64,000 nt of DNA from Nocardioides sp. cx-173 (GCF_021117365.1 NZ_CP088262.1:620001-684000); one strand, 5' to 3'. Counted from the stretch's first letter, positions 45,968-54,890 are shown. Numbers and translations: made by a program. The notes: generated from the letters alone by a model not told the origin.

Positions 45968-47311
45968 ATGGCCGAGGGACGCGCGTTGAACCTGACGATG
46001 GACTTCTGTCTCCGGGTGGGGGAGCTGCTGCTCTCGTCGGGGGCCGGCGCCGCCGACGTCACCTCGACCATGCAGACGCTGGCGTGGCACTTCGGCCTGC
46101 GGCACCCCGAGATCGACGTCACGTTCACGTCCCTGTCGATGAGCTACCAGGTCTCCCCCGAGGAGTCTCCGCTCATGCAGGTGCGCCACGTCAAGCAGCG
46201 CGACATCGACTACGAGGACCTCACGCTCGTCGACCACCTGGTCCGCGACGTGATCGCCGACCACGTGGACCTGGCCGAGGCGCGCGCGACGCTGGCCCGG
46301 ATCGTGTCGTCGGGGCACGGCACCCCCCGGTGGGCGATCAGCCTGGGCTGGGGAGCCATGTGCTCGGGGGTCGGCATCCTGCTGCGCGGCGACGTCACGG
46401 TGGTGGCCATCGCCTTCGTGGCGGCGGTCTGCATCGATCGGCTGCAGCTGTGGATGGCCCGCCGCCGGCTGCCGTTCTTCTACCAGCAGGTCGCGGGCGG
46501 AGCCGTCGCCACGCTGCTCGCGGCGGCCGCCGCCGGGGTGGGCCTGGTGGAGAACCCGTCCCTGGTCATCACCGCCAACATCATCATGCTGCTCGCGGGG
46601 ATCGGGTTCATGGGCGCCCTCCAGGACGCACTCTCGGGCTTCTACATCACCGCCGGCGCGCGGCTCACCGAGGCGCTGCTGGCCACGGCCGGCATCATCG
46701 CCGGCGTCAGCGGTGGCCTCACCGTGGCCGACGTGGCCGGCGTGGAGCTGCGCCGCGTCGGGATGGCCGCCTCCACCTGGGAGACGCTCACCCCGGTCGC
46801 GCTCGGCGCCGCCCTGTGTGCGGCCGCGTTCGCGTTCTCGTCGTACGCGCCCCGTCGGATCATCCTGCCGATCGCGCTCATCGCCGGGCTCGCCATCTCG
46901 ATCTCGCAGTCGATCTCGATCCAGGGCTTCGGCCGCGCCTGGCCGACCGCCCTCGCGGCGTTCTTCGTCGGGGTGGTCAGCTACACCGTCTCCGGTCGCC
47001 TGCGGGTCCCGCCGCTGGTGGTGGTCGTCTCCGCGGTCGTGCCGATGCTGCCCGGACTGTCGATCTACCGCGGTCTGGCGCTGATGGCCGAGGGCGGGAC
47101 CGCCACCTCGCAGGGGCTCCTGGCGATGATCTCGGCCGCCTCCATCGCCACCGCGCTCTCGGCCGGCGTGATCCTGGGCGAGTACGTGGCGCAGCCCCTG
47201 AGGCGCGAGGCGAGCCGGCTGGAGAGCCGTCTGGCCGGACCCCGGCTGGTCGGTCCGCTGCGCTACCCCGGTAGGCGCCGTCGCCGTCGGAGCCGGACGT
47301 TCGCGTCCTAG
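45968..47311 (+). CDS. Threonine/serine exporter, ThrE type
   Basis: Full-length amino acid exporter of 447 residues: a DUF1212 half (about 10-255; FCLRVGELLLSSGAGAADVTSTM) and a DUF3815 half (about 265-420), fused as in corynebacterial ThrE, with about ten spans. It exports threonine and serine. The ATG at 45968 follows GGCGGG. A very basic tail (GRRRRRRSR) ends the chain. It is divergent from the GCS2 gene by 41 bases and overlaps the convergent DUF402 gene by 4. Confidence 0.92.
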   Translation: MAEGRALNLTMDFCLRVGELLLSSGAGAADVTSTMQTLAWHFGLRHPEIDVTFTSLSMSYQVSPEESPLMQVRHVKQRDIDYEDLTLVDHLVRDVIADHVDLAEARATLARIVSSGHGTPRWAISLGWGAMCSGVGILLRGDVTVVAIAFVAAVCIDRLQLWMARRRLPFFYQQVAGGAVATLLAAAAAGVGLVENPSLVITANIIMLLAGIGFMGALQDALSGFYITAGARLTEALLATAGIIAGVSGGLTVADVAGVELRRVGMAASTWETLTPVALGAALCAAAFAFSSYAPRRIILPIALIAGLAISISQSISIQGFGRAWPTALAAFFVGVVSYTVSGRLRVPPLVVVVSAVVPMLPGLSIYRGLALMAEGGTATSQGLLAMISAASIATALSAGVILGEYVAQPLRREASRLESRLAGPRLVGPLRYPGRRRRRRSRTFAS

Positions 47312-47856
47312 ACGGAGAGCCGTTCGACGAGGCTCAGCCACGCGAGCGCGCTCCCGTCGAAGGGCGCCCGCCTCCCCTCGACCGCCGCGAGGATCCGCTC
47401 GGAGGTGGACAGGGCGAGCGCGACCAGCTCGTCGGGGTAGCCGAGCTCGACGCGGTGCTGGGCGAACTCGTCCTCGTCGTCGAGCCAGACCCGCCCGTCG
47501 TTCTCGCGGATCACGTCGAGGTCGAGGTCGACCGCCCGCAGGGTGCGGCCGTCCCAGCGCGGTGGCGTGGTCATGTCGACGTAGGTGTGGAGGGGACCCT
47601 CCGTGGCGTGGAAGGTGGCGAGCCAACCCCGACTCGCCTGAGCTCCCTCGGCCGGCACCAGGAGCGCCTGGTCGACCGGGGCGACGTAGTCGGCGCCCGG
47701 CCGCGACATCGTGCCCCCGGCCGGCAGGCCGAGCCAGTCGCCGGCCTCGTCGGTGCCGAGGAGCACCGCGTCGAACTCCCAGTGGGGACGCTCGCCCCAC
47801 TTGGTCATCACGACCCGGACGGGGTCGCCTGGCCGCGGTGGCACGGGCGCGGTCAC
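47308..47856 (-). CDS. DUF402-domain protein
   Basis: Protein of 182 residues with the DUF402 beta-barrel fold: MTKWGERPHWEFDAVLLGTD, WLATFHATEGPLHTYVDMTTPPRW, VDLDLDVIRENDGRVWLDDEDEF. Conserved Asp/Glu residues (DLDLDV, DEDEF) suggest a metal-dependent hydrolase like the nucleoside-diphosphatase relatives Ntdp/SaNtdp. The GTG start at 47856 overlaps the SDR stop in a GTGA arrangement, so it is the last gene of the monooxygenase operon. Role in that operon unknown. Confidence 0.82.
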   Translation of the reverse strand: MTAPVPPRPGDPVRVVMTKWGERPHWEFDAVLLGTDEAGDWLGLPAGGTMSRPGADYVAPVDQALLVPAEGAQASRGWLATFHATEGPLHTYVDMTTPPRWDGRTLRAVDLDLDVIRENDGRVWLDDEDEFAQHRVELGYPDELVALALSTSERILAAVEGRRAPFDGSALAWLSLVERLSV

Positions 47857-48671
47857 AGCACCCTGCGCGAGGCGCGGGCCGCCACGTCCTGGTAGCGCGA
47901 CCCGACCAGCTTGGCCGCCTGGTGCACCGCGTGCGCGTCCAGCCCGACCAGCACCCGGGCCTTGTTCTTCAGCACGCCCTTGACGATGACGCGGGCGGCC
48001 TTCTCCGGGGTCATCTTGGCCAGCTTCTCGTCGAAGAACCGGGCGAGCTCCGCGGCGTCGTTGCCCTCGGCGGCGCGCGCGTTGCGAGCGATCGCGGTTT
48101 TGATGCCGCCGGGGTGGACGGCGGTCACGCCCACGGGGTGGCCGGCCACCAGCATCTCCTCGCGCAGCGCCTCGGTGAGCCCGCGGACGGCGTACTTCGT
48201 GGCGTTGTAGGCGCTCTGCCCCGGCATCGAGACCAGCCCGAAGAGGGAGGAGAGGTTGACGACGTGGCCGTCGCCGGAGGCGATCAGGTGGGGAAGGAAC
48301 TCCTTGGTGCCGTGGACGACCCCCCAGAAGTTCACCCCGACGATCCACTCCATGTCGTCGTAGGACAGGTCCGCGAGGTCCCCGGAGAGCGCGACGCCGG
48401 CGTTGTTCACCACCACGTTGACCCGCCCGAAGTGCTCGGCCACGGCCTTCGCGTACGCCGCGAACGCCGCCCGGTCGGCGACGTCGAGACGGTCGCTGCG
48501 GACCTCGGCGCCCCTCGCCTTCACCAGGTCGACGGTCTCGGCCAGGCCGGCCTCGTCGACGTCCGAGAGCGCGAGCAGCGAGCCGCGCCCGGCCGTCTCG
48601 ACCGCGAGTGCGCGACCGATGCCGGAGCCGGCGCCGGTGATGACGACGACCTTGCCGTCGAGGGTCCTCAT
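47853..48671 (-). CDS. Short-chain dehydrogenase/reductase
   Basis: NAD(P)-dependent oxidoreductase of 272 residues. The cofactor motif TGAGSGIG is at residues 12-19, NNAG near 88, the catalytic Ser in VNLSSLFG near 141 and YNATK near 155. It likely oxidises an alcohol or reduces a ketone. It sits between the Baeyer-Villiger-type monooxygenase (4-base ATGA overlap) and the DUF402 gene, so it may interconvert the alcohol and ketone of the monooxygenase substrate. TetR operator control is shared with the operon. Confidence 0.93.
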   Translation of the reverse strand: MRTLDGKVVVITGAGSGIGRALAVETAGRGSLLALSDVDEAGLAETVDLVKARGAEVRSDRLDVADRAAFAAYAKAVAEHFGRVNVVVNNAGVALSGDLADLSYDDMEWIVGVNFWGVVHGTKEFLPHLIASGDGHVVNLSSLFGLVSMPGQSAYNATKYAVRGLTEALREEMLVAGHPVGVTAVHPGGIKTAIARNARAAEGNDAAELARFFDEKLAKMTPEKAARVIVKGVLKNKARVLVGLDAHAVHQAAKLVGSRYQDVAARASRRVL

Positions 48672-50122
48672 ACGTATGCCTCCTGGTCGAAGGACGCCAA
48701 CCGGCGCCGGAAGTCTGCGGTGGTGCGGGGCCAGAGGACGGTGTTGCGGCCATGGTCGTCGAGGTACCAGCTGTCGCAGCCGCCCGTCGTCCACACCGTG
48801 TGGCGCATCCGGCGCTGCAGGGAGCGGTTCCAGCGGTCGGTGGCCTCCTGGGTGGGCTCGACGGCGTCGAGGCCGCGGCGGCGGACGGTGCGCAGCGCGT
48901 CGCGCAGGTAGGCGACCTGGGACTCGATGATGAAGATCATGCTGGTGTGCCCTTGGCCGGTGTTGGGTCCGACCAGCATGAACAGGTTGGGGAAGCCCGG
49001 CACGGTCGTGCCCTTGTAGGCCGCCATGCCGGTGCGGCGCCAGGTGTCGGCGAGCGTGCGCCCGGACCGGCCGGTGATGTGCTCGGCGATCGGCAGGTCG
49101 GTCGTGTGGAAGCCGGTGGCGACGACGAGCACGTCGATCTCGCGCTCGGTGCCGTCCTCGGTGACGACCGCATCGCCGGTGACCTTGGCGATGCGCTCGG
49201 TGACCACCTCGGTGTTGTCGGCGGCGAGGGCGGGGTAATAGGTGTTGGAGCGCAGCACCCGCTTGCAGCCGAAGGCGAAGCGCGGCGTGACCTTGTCGCG
49301 CAGGGCCGGGTCGGAGATGCCCTTCTCGATGTTCTTCAGGGCCAGCGCTCGGGCGGGCGCCGCGATCTTGGGCTGGAGGGTGAACGCCGGCACGTACGCC
49401 TCGTGCGACCAGTAGAGGGCGGTGCGGTACAGGCGGCGCAGACCCGGCACCCGCCGCAGCGCGAGGCGCTCGAGGCCGGAGTAGGCCCGGTCGTTGCGGG
49501 GGATCACCCACGGCGCCGTTCGCTGGTAGACGTCCAGGCGGGCGGCGACCTTCTGCAGCTCGGGGATGATCTGGATCGCGGAGGCGCCGGTGCCGACGAC
49601 CGCGATGCGCTTGCCGGCCAGGTCGACGTCGTGGTCCCAGCGCGCGGAGTGGAAGACCTGGCCCTGGAAGGTGTCCAGCCCCTCGAGGTCGGGCACCTTG
49701 GGCTCCTCGAGGGCGCCGGCCGCGACGACGAGGAACCGCGCGGTCCACACGCCGGCCGGGGTGTGGACGCTCCACCGCTGCGCGGATTCGTCCCAGACGG
49801 CGTCGGTGACCGGGGTGTCGAAGACGAACCGGTCGAGCGTGCCGGACTCGGCGGCGACCCGCTGGGTGTAGGCCTGGATGTCGGGCTGGGGGGAGTAGGA
49901 GCTGGGCCAGTCGTGCTCGGCGAAGGAGTAGGAGTAGAGCTGGCTCGGGACGTCGCAGGCGGCGCCGGGGTAGGTGTTGTCGCGCCAGGTGCCGCCGACC
50001 TCGCCGGCCTTCTCCAGGACCACGAAGTCGGTCTCGCCGTCCTCCTGCAGCTTGATCGCGGCGCACAGCCCGGCGAAGCCTGAGCCGATGATCACGTGGT
50101 CGACCGCGTGGGGGGAGCTCAT
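48668..50122 (-). CDS. Baeyer-Villiger-type flavin monooxygenase
   Basis: FAD/NADPH monooxygenase of 484 residues. The first Rossmann motif is IIGSGFAGLCAAIKL, the second VVGTGASAIQIIPEL, and the Baeyer-Villiger fingerprint FQGQVFHSARWDHD (F-x-G-x3-H-x3-W) lies between them near residue 160. It would insert oxygen into a ketone to make an ester or lactone. It is the first gene of an operon with the SDR and DUF402 genes. A TetR gene is divergent, with a 20-base palindrome between. Confidence 0.93.
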   Translation of the reverse strand: MSSPHAVDHVIIGSGFAGLCAAIKLQEDGETDFVVLEKAGEVGGTWRDNTYPGAACDVPSQLYSYSFAEHDWPSSYSPQPDIQAYTQRVAAESGTLDRFVFDTPVTDAVWDESAQRWSVHTPAGVWTARFLVVAAGALEEPKVPDLEGLDTFQGQVFHSARWDHDVDLAGKRIAVVGTGASAIQIIPELQKVAARLDVYQRTAPWVIPRNDRAYSGLERLALRRVPGLRRLYRTALYWSHEAYVPAFTLQPKIAAPARALALKNIEKGISDPALRDKVTPRFAFGCKRVLRSNTYYPALAADNTEVVTERIAKVTGDAVVTEDGTEREIDVLVVATGFHTTDLPIAEHITGRSGRTLADTWRRTGMAAYKGTTVPGFPNLFMLVGPNTGQGHTSMIFIIESQVAYLRDALRTVRRRGLDAVEPTQEATDRWNRSLQRRMRHTVWTTGGCDSWYLDDHGRNTVLWPRTTADFRRRLASFDQEAYV

Positions 50123-50147
50123 GGCGCGACGGTATTGCCGTTATTGA

Positions 50148-50167
50148 ACGAGTGTCAATACACTCGT
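50148..50167. promoter_or_regulatory. TetR operator palindrome
   Basis: ACGAGTGTCAATACACTCGT, two 8-base arms around CAAT, in the 48-base gap between the monooxygenase operon (start 50122) and the TetR gene (start 50171). TTGACA on the minus strand overlaps the palindrome, so a bound repressor would block the operon promoter and probably the TetR gene. Confidence 0.65.
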
Positions 50168-50170
50168 GAC

Positions 50171-50770
50171 GTGACGTCACCCGCACGCACCCGGCTCGCT
50201 CCCGACGAGCGCCGCTCCCAGCTGCTGGACCTGGGGGTCCGGCTGCTCGCGACGCGCTCGCTCGACGAGCTCTCCATCGACGTGCTGGCCGAGGAGGCCG
50301 GCATCTCGCGCGGCCTGCTCTACCACTACTTCGGCAACAAGCACGCCTTCCACGAGGCCGTCGTACGCCGCGCGGCCGACGACCTGATCGCCCAGACCGC
50401 GCCGCCCGTGGAGGGCGAGCCGCTGGAGCGGCTGCGGGTGTCGGTGACGGCCTACGTCGACTACGTCACGGCCAACTACGAGGGCTACCTGTCCCTGGTC
50501 AAGGGGGCCGCGGGCGGGAACGACGCGCTGCGCGAGATCTACGAGGAGGCCCGCTCCGCACTCACGGACCGGATCTTCCGCGAGGACGCCCGGGGCCAGA
50601 TCGTCGCGGACACGCCCACGACCCGGCTGCTGGTGCGCGGCTGGTCGGCGATGGCCGAGGAGCTCGTGCTCAGCTGGCGCGCCGAGCCGGCGGGCGTGAG
50701 CCGCGAGGAGCTGCTCGCGATCCTCGCGGCCTCCCTGCCGGCGCTCGTCGAGGTCATCGCGCCCGGGTGA
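50171..50770 (+). CDS. TetR-family transcriptional repressor
   Basis: Repressor of 199 residues. Residues about 12-58 are the TetR DNA-binding domain (RRSQLLDLGVRLL and DVLAEEAGISRGLLYHYFGNKHAF), and the rest is the all-helical ligand domain with a C-terminal WSAMAEELVLSW. The ligand is probably the substrate or product of the adjacent oxidative operon. The GTG start at 50171 overlaps the operator. It is divergent from the monooxygenase gene. Confidence 0.92.
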   Translation: MTSPARTRLAPDERRSQLLDLGVRLLATRSLDELSIDVLAEEAGISRGLLYHYFGNKHAFHEAVVRRAADDLIAQTAPPVEGEPLERLRVSVTAYVDYVTANYEGYLSLVKGAAGGNDALREIYEEARSALTDRIFREDARGQIVADTPTTRLLVRGWSAMAEELVLSWRAEPAGVSREELLAILAASLPALVEVIAPG

Positions 50771-50800
50771 GGTCGTAGCCGGTCGGCCCGCGGCCGCGGT

Positions 50801-52027
50801 CTAGCGCGCGACCACCTCGGCGAGCTGGTCCAGGCCCCAGGAGAGGTCGGCGGCGGAGACGACGAGCGGGGGCGCGAGGCGGATGGTGGAGCCGTGGGTG
50901 TCCTTGGCGAGGACGCCGCGGGCCATGAGCGCCTCGCAGACCTCGCGTCCGGTGCCCACAGCGGGGTCGATGTCGACGCCGGCCCACAGGCCACGGACCC
51001 GGACGGCGAGGACGCCGTGGCCGATCATCGACTCGAGGCGCTCGCGCAGCAGCAGCGACAGCTCGTCGGCGCGCCGCTGGAACTCGCCGGTGGCGAGCAT
51101 GTCGACGACCGCGTGGCCGACCGCGCAGGCCAGCGGGTTGCCGCCGAACGTGGAGCCGTGCTGGCCGGGCTTGAGCACGCCGAGCACGTCGCGGTCGGCG
51201 ACGACCGCCGAGACCGGCACGATGCCGCCGCCCAGGGCCTTGCCGAGGATGTAGATGTCCGGGACGACGTCCTCGTGGTCGCAGGCGAAGGTGCGCCCGG
51301 TGCGGCCGAGACCGGCCTGGATCTCGTCGGCCGCGAACAGGACGTTCTCGCGCGTGCAGGCCTCGCGGACGCCGCGCAGGTAGCCCTCGGGCGGGATCAC
51401 GACGCCGCTCTCGCCCTGGATCGGCTCGATCAGCACGGCGACGGTCGTGTCGTCGATGGCGGCCTCGAGGGCGGCCAGGTCCCCGTAGGGCACCGTCACG
51501 AAGCCCGGGGCGAAGGGGCCGAAGCCGTCGCGGGCGTCGGGGTCGTCGGAGAACCCGACGATGGTGGTGGTGCGGCCGTGGAAGTTGCCGGAGGCGACCA
51601 GGATCGTGGCGCGGTCGGCGGGCACGCCCTTCACCTCGTAGCCCCACTTGCGAGCGACCTTGATCGCGGTCTCGACGGCCTCGGCGCCGGTGTTCATCGG
51701 CAGCACCAGGTCCTTGCCGCACAGGTCGCCCAGGGCGGTGCAGAAGTCGGCGAACTGGTCGTGCACGAACGCTCGGCTGGTGAGGGTGAGCTTGTCGAGC
51801 TGGGCGTGCGCCGCGGCGACGAGCGCGGGGTGGCTGTGGCCGAAGTTGAGCGCGGAGTAGCCGGCCAGGAGGTCGAGGAAGCGGCCGCCGTCGACGTCGG
51901 TCATCCACGCGCCCTCGGCGTGGGCGACGACCACCGGGAGCGGGTGGTAGTTGTGGGCGGTGCGCTCCTCGGCGCGAGCGAACTCGATGCCGTTGGTGGC
52001 GGGCAGGTCGGTCAGCGATGAGGTCAT
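50801..52027 (-). CDS. rocD: Ornithine--oxo-acid aminotransferase
   Basis: PLP-dependent class III aminotransferase of 408 residues that converts ornithine to glutamate semialdehyde in arginine/ornithine catabolism. The PLP lysine is in YILGKALGGGIVPVSA (about residue 255), and the EPIQGESGVVIPP and FAADEIQAGLGRTGR segments are typical of RocD. A tail of acidic residues is absent. A GntR-like palindrome lies 35-48 bases upstream of the start. No other rocA/rocF genes are visible in the window. GABA aminotransferases are related, but the length and signature favour ornithine. Confidence 0.9.
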   Translation of the reverse strand: MTSSLTDLPATNGIEFARAEERTAHNYHPLPVVVAHAEGAWMTDVDGGRFLDLLAGYSALNFGHSHPALVAAAHAQLDKLTLTSRAFVHDQFADFCTALGDLCGKDLVLPMNTGAEAVETAIKVARKWGYEVKGVPADRATILVASGNFHGRTTTIVGFSDDPDARDGFGPFAPGFVTVPYGDLAALEAAIDDTTVAVLIEPIQGESGVVIPPEGYLRGVREACTRENVLFAADEIQAGLGRTGRTFACDHEDVVPDIYILGKALGGGIVPVSAVVADRDVLGVLKPGQHGSTFGGNPLACAVGHAVVDMLATGEFQRRADELSLLLRERLESMIGHGVLAVRVRGLWAGVDIDPAVGTGREVCEALMARGVLAKDTHGSTIRLAPPLVVSAADLSWGLDQLAEVVAR

Positions 52028-52062
52028 CCGGAGCGCTTCTTCCTCGGGTGGTCGGGCGTCAG

Positions 52063-52075
52063 ATTGTCTGACAAT
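52063..52075. promoter_or_regulatory. GntR/FadR-type operator palindrome upstream of rocD
   Basis: ATTGTC-T-GACAAT, a 13-base palindrome that fits the TNGTNNNACNA pattern of GntR FadR-subfamily regulators, about 36 bases upstream of the rocD start. The cognate regulator is not encoded nearby. Confidence 0.5.
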
Positions 52076-52090
52076 CCGTTGTCCCGAAGA

Positions 52091-53476
52091 CTAGCGCAGA
52101 TCCACCCGGATCCGGGTGTCGCCCGGCGTCGTGTCCAGCCGTACGTCGCCGCCGTGGGCCGTGACGATCGCCCGGACCAGGGCGAGACCGAGACCGACGC
52201 CTCCCTGCCGGTGGCGGGCGGCGTCACCGCGCGCGAACCGCTCGAACGCATGCTCGGCCAGCTCGGGGGGGAAGCCGGGTCCGTCGTCGGCGACCTCGAA
52301 GCCGCGGTCGGTCAGCGAGACCGTGACCTCGGTGCCGGGCGGGGTGTGCTTGCGTGCGTTGGTGAGCAGGTTGGTCACCACCTGGTGCAGCGCCTGCTCG
52401 TCCCCGAGCACCTCGACCGACTCCTCGGGCAGGTGCAGCGCCCACCGGTGCTCGGGCGCCAGCACCCGCGCGTCCTCGACGGCCTCCAGGAGCAGCCGGG
52501 TCAGGTCCACGGGCTCCCGGGCCAGCGGTCGCCCGGCGTCCAGGCGCGCCAGCAGCAGGAGGTCCTCGACCAGTCGGGTCATCCGGGTGGACTCCTCCTC
52601 GACCTTCGCGAGCGCGGTCGCCGCGGCCTCGGCGTCCCCCGGTCGGCGTCGGGCGAGCTCGGCGTAGCCCACGATCGTGGCCAGCGGGGTGCGCAGCTCG
52701 TGGGAGGCGTCGGCCACGAACTGCCGCACCTGCTGCTCGCTGCGGTGCCGCGCGTCCAGCGAGGACTCCACGTGCGAGAGGAGGGTGTTGAGAGCGGCGC
52801 CTACCTGGCCGACCTCGGTCCGCTCGTCTGTCAGGTGCGCCGGCACCCGCTCGGTCACCCCGACCTCGCCCGAGGCCAGCGGCAGGGTGGCCACGGCGCG
52901 CGCCGTCTCGGCCACCTCGGTGAGCGGGCGCAGTTGGCGGCGTACGACGCTCGAGGCCAGCGCGCCGGTGCTCACGACGCCCAGCAGCGTGAGCAGCAGC
53001 TCCCAGCGCACCACCGACGCGACCGCGGCGTCCACCGACTCGGTGGGCAGCCCGGAGACCAGGCCGCCTTCGACGGTGACCCGGTACCGGCCGTGCTCGG
53101 GCACGTCGACGGTGTGCACCTCGCCGTCGTCGGGGACGTCGGCGAGCAGGTCGAGCGCCTCGTCGTCGAGCTGGGCGCTGTCGCCGGGCTGGTCGGCCAG
53201 GACGATCCCCACGCCCTCGTCCGGCAGCGCCACGAGGGTGGCGGGCTCCTGGTTGCCGAAGGGGCCCCGCGGCTCGTGGCCGTGCGGACCCGGCCCGCGC
53301 AGCCCGGGGCCGTCCTCGGCGCGGCGTGCCGAGGAGAGCACCTTGTCGTCGAGCTGGCCGTTGAGGTAGCTGCGCATGACCAGTGCGGTCGCGCCACTGA
53401 TGAGCAGCGCGGCGACCGCCACGAGCGCGACGGTCGTCACGACCAGTCGCGAGGCCAGCGACCGAGGCAGCCTCAT
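52091..53476 (-). CDS. Two-component sensor histidine kinase
   Basis: Membrane sensor kinase of 461 residues. An N-terminal span (about 12-34), an extracellular domain with acidic patches (about 36-160), a second span (about 165-185), a HAMP-like linker, and the kinase core: phospho-acceptor H259 in ASHELRTPL, N-box QVVTNLLTNARKHTP, G1 box DDGPGFP and G2 box GGVGLGLALVRAI. It overlaps the response regulator gene by 4 bases (ATGA), so they form a pair. The signal is unknown; the divergent proline-rich membrane protein is a candidate target or accessory. Confidence 0.94.
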   Translation of the reverse strand: MRLPRSLASRLVVTTVALVAVAALLISGATALVMRSYLNGQLDDKVLSSARRAEDGPGLRGPGPHGHEPRGPFGNQEPATLVALPDEGVGIVLADQPGDSAQLDDEALDLLADVPDDGEVHTVDVPEHGRYRVTVEGGLVSGLPTESVDAAVASVVRWELLLTLLGVVSTGALASSVVRRQLRPLTEVAETARAVATLPLASGEVGVTERVPAHLTDERTEVGQVGAALNTLLSHVESSLDARHRSEQQVRQFVADASHELRTPLATIVGYAELARRRPGDAEAAATALAKVEEESTRMTRLVEDLLLLARLDAGRPLAREPVDLTRLLLEAVEDARVLAPEHRWALHLPEESVEVLGDEQALHQVVTNLLTNARKHTPPGTEVTVSLTDRGFEVADDGPGFPPELAEHAFERFARGDAARHRQGGVGLGLALVRAIVTAHGGDVRLDTTPGDTRIRVDLR

Positions 53477-54192
53477 GCGGCCGGCTTGAGGACGTACCCG
53501 GCGCCGCGCATCGTGTGGATCATGGGCTCGCGGCCGGCGTCGATCTTCTTGCGCAGGTAGGAGATGTAGAGCTCGACGACGTTGGCCTGGCCACCGAAGT
53601 CGTAGTTCCAGACCCGGTCCAGGATCTGCGCCTTGCTGAGCACCCGGCGGGGGTTGCGCATCAGGTAGCGCAGCAACTCGAACTCGGTCGCCGTCAGGCT
53701 GATCTCCTCGCCCGCGCGGCGTACCTCGTGGCTGTCCTCGTCCAGCTCCAGGTCGCCCACCACCAGGACGGGGGACTCCTTGGCCTGCTGGGCGCCGGCG
53801 CGCCGCATCAGCGCGCGCAGGCGCGCGACGACCTCCTCCAGGGAGAACGGCTTGGTGACGTAGTCGTCGCCGCCTGCGGTGAGCCCGGCGATCCGGTCCT
53901 CCACAGCGTCGCGCGCGGTGAGGAAGAGGACCGGGACGTCGGCGTCGGCGCTGCGCAGCCGGCGCAGCACCTCGAGGCCGTCGAAGTCGGGCAGCATGAT
54001 GTCGAGCACCACCGCGTCGGGGCGGAACTCCTTGGCCGTGCTCACCGCCTTCGTCCCGGTGTGGGCGGTCTCGACCTGCCAGCCCTCGTAGCGCAGCGCC
54101 ATCGAGATCAGCTCGGCGAGGTTCACCTCGTCGTCGACGACGAGGACACGCAGCGGTGAGCCGTCGGCGCGTACGAGGTCGTGTTGTGCCAT
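53473..54192 (-). CDS. OmpR/PhoB-family response regulator
   Basis: Response regulator of 239 residues from the ATG at 54192; an upstream start at 54213 would add seven. Receiver domain about 14-125 with phospho-acceptor D64 in VVLDIMLPD and K in VTKPFSLEE; winged-helix effector domain about 140-236 (LTATEFELLRYLMRNP, VVELYISYLRKKID, IHTMRGAGYVL). It is transcribed before the kinase. Direct repeats upstream fit an OmpR-type tandem site, suggesting autoregulation and control of the divergent gene. Confidence 0.95.
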   Translation of the reverse strand: MAQHDLVRADGSPLRVLVVDDEVNLAELISMALRYEGWQVETAHTGTKAVSTAKEFRPDAVVLDIMLPDFDGLEVLRRLRSADADVPVLFLTARDAVEDRIAGLTAGGDDYVTKPFSLEEVVARLRALMRRAGAQQAKESPVLVVGDLELDEDSHEVRRAGEEISLTATEFELLRYLMRNPRRVLSKAQILDRVWNYDFGGQANVVELYISYLRKKIDAGREPMIHTMRGAGYVLKPAA

Positions 54193-54213
54193 GGCTCCAC
54201 TGTGCCTCGCCAC

Positions 54214-54231
54214 CCTGTGACTCTCCTGTGA
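54214..54231. promoter_or_regulatory. Tandem direct repeat, probable response-regulator site
   Basis: CCTGTGA repeats at 54214-54220 and 54225-54231, 11 bases apart, one helical turn, as in OmpR/PhoB-family binding sites. It lies in the 166-base gap between the two-component operon and the proline-rich membrane protein. Confidence 0.5.
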
Positions 54232-54358
54232 GCGCGATGAGGCGCAGCCAGGAGCCGGCTCACGACGTCCTCATCCTGCGAGCACAGCGTCTGCACAGGC
54301 TCGCCGCCGACACTCAGTGGTGCACGAAACGAGAGAACCACAGAAGGAGGTTTCACCC

Positions 54359-54850
54359 GTGAACGAGCACGAGACCCAGCCCGTTCAGCCGGCCGCGAAC
54401 CAGCCAACCCCGGACCAGCCGGCCCCGGACCAGCCGGCCGCAAACCAGCCGGCTGCCCCCACCGGGCCCCAGCCCCCGCAGAAGACCAGCTGGCGCAAGC
54501 GCAGCCTCGGCGCGCCGATCGTGGCCGGCGTCGCGGCGCTCTGCCTGCTCCTCGGGGGCCTCGGCGGTGCGGCCGTGAGCGCCTGGGCCGACGACGACGA
54601 GCCGGACGGCTTCGGTCCGGGCGGACGGTTCCAGGAGCACGGCCACCGGGGCGGCCCCCACGGTGGGCCCGGGATGATGATGCCGCCCGGCCACTACGGC
54701 GACGACGAGTACGAGGGCGGCCAGGGCGGACTGCCGTTCGGCGAGCAGCCCGACTCCGAGCTGCCCGACTCCGAGCAGCCTGACTCCGAGCTGCCCGAGG
54801 CGCCCGAGTCCGGGACGCCCGCCCCCGAATCCGGAGACGGCGAGGCCTGA
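54359..54850 (+). CDS. Proline-rich single-span membrane protein, likely two-component target
   Basis: Protein of 163 residues. The N-terminal 50 residues are Pro/Gln-rich with a QPAPDQPAANQ repeat, about 57-82 is a membrane span (LGAPIVAGVAALCLLLGGLG), and the extracellular part is Gly/His/Pro-rich (HGHRGGPHGGPGMMMPPGHY, possible metal binding) followed by repeated PDSEQPDSELP. The GTG start at 54359 has a strong AGAAGGAGG. It is divergent from the two-component operon, and its Gly/His-rich segment suggests a metal-stress role. Not recognised beyond this. Confidence 0.65.
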   Translation: MNEHETQPVQPAANQPTPDQPAPDQPAANQPAAPTGPQPPQKTSWRKRSLGAPIVAGVAALCLLLGGLGGAAVSAWADDDEPDGFGPGGRFQEHGHRGGPHGGPGMMMPPGHYGDDEYEGGQGGLPFGEQPDSELPDSEQPDSELPEAPESGTPAPESGDGEA

Positions 54851-54890
54851 GCCGCTCCGCCCCGGGCGCAACCCGCAGGGCTGAGTCGCC

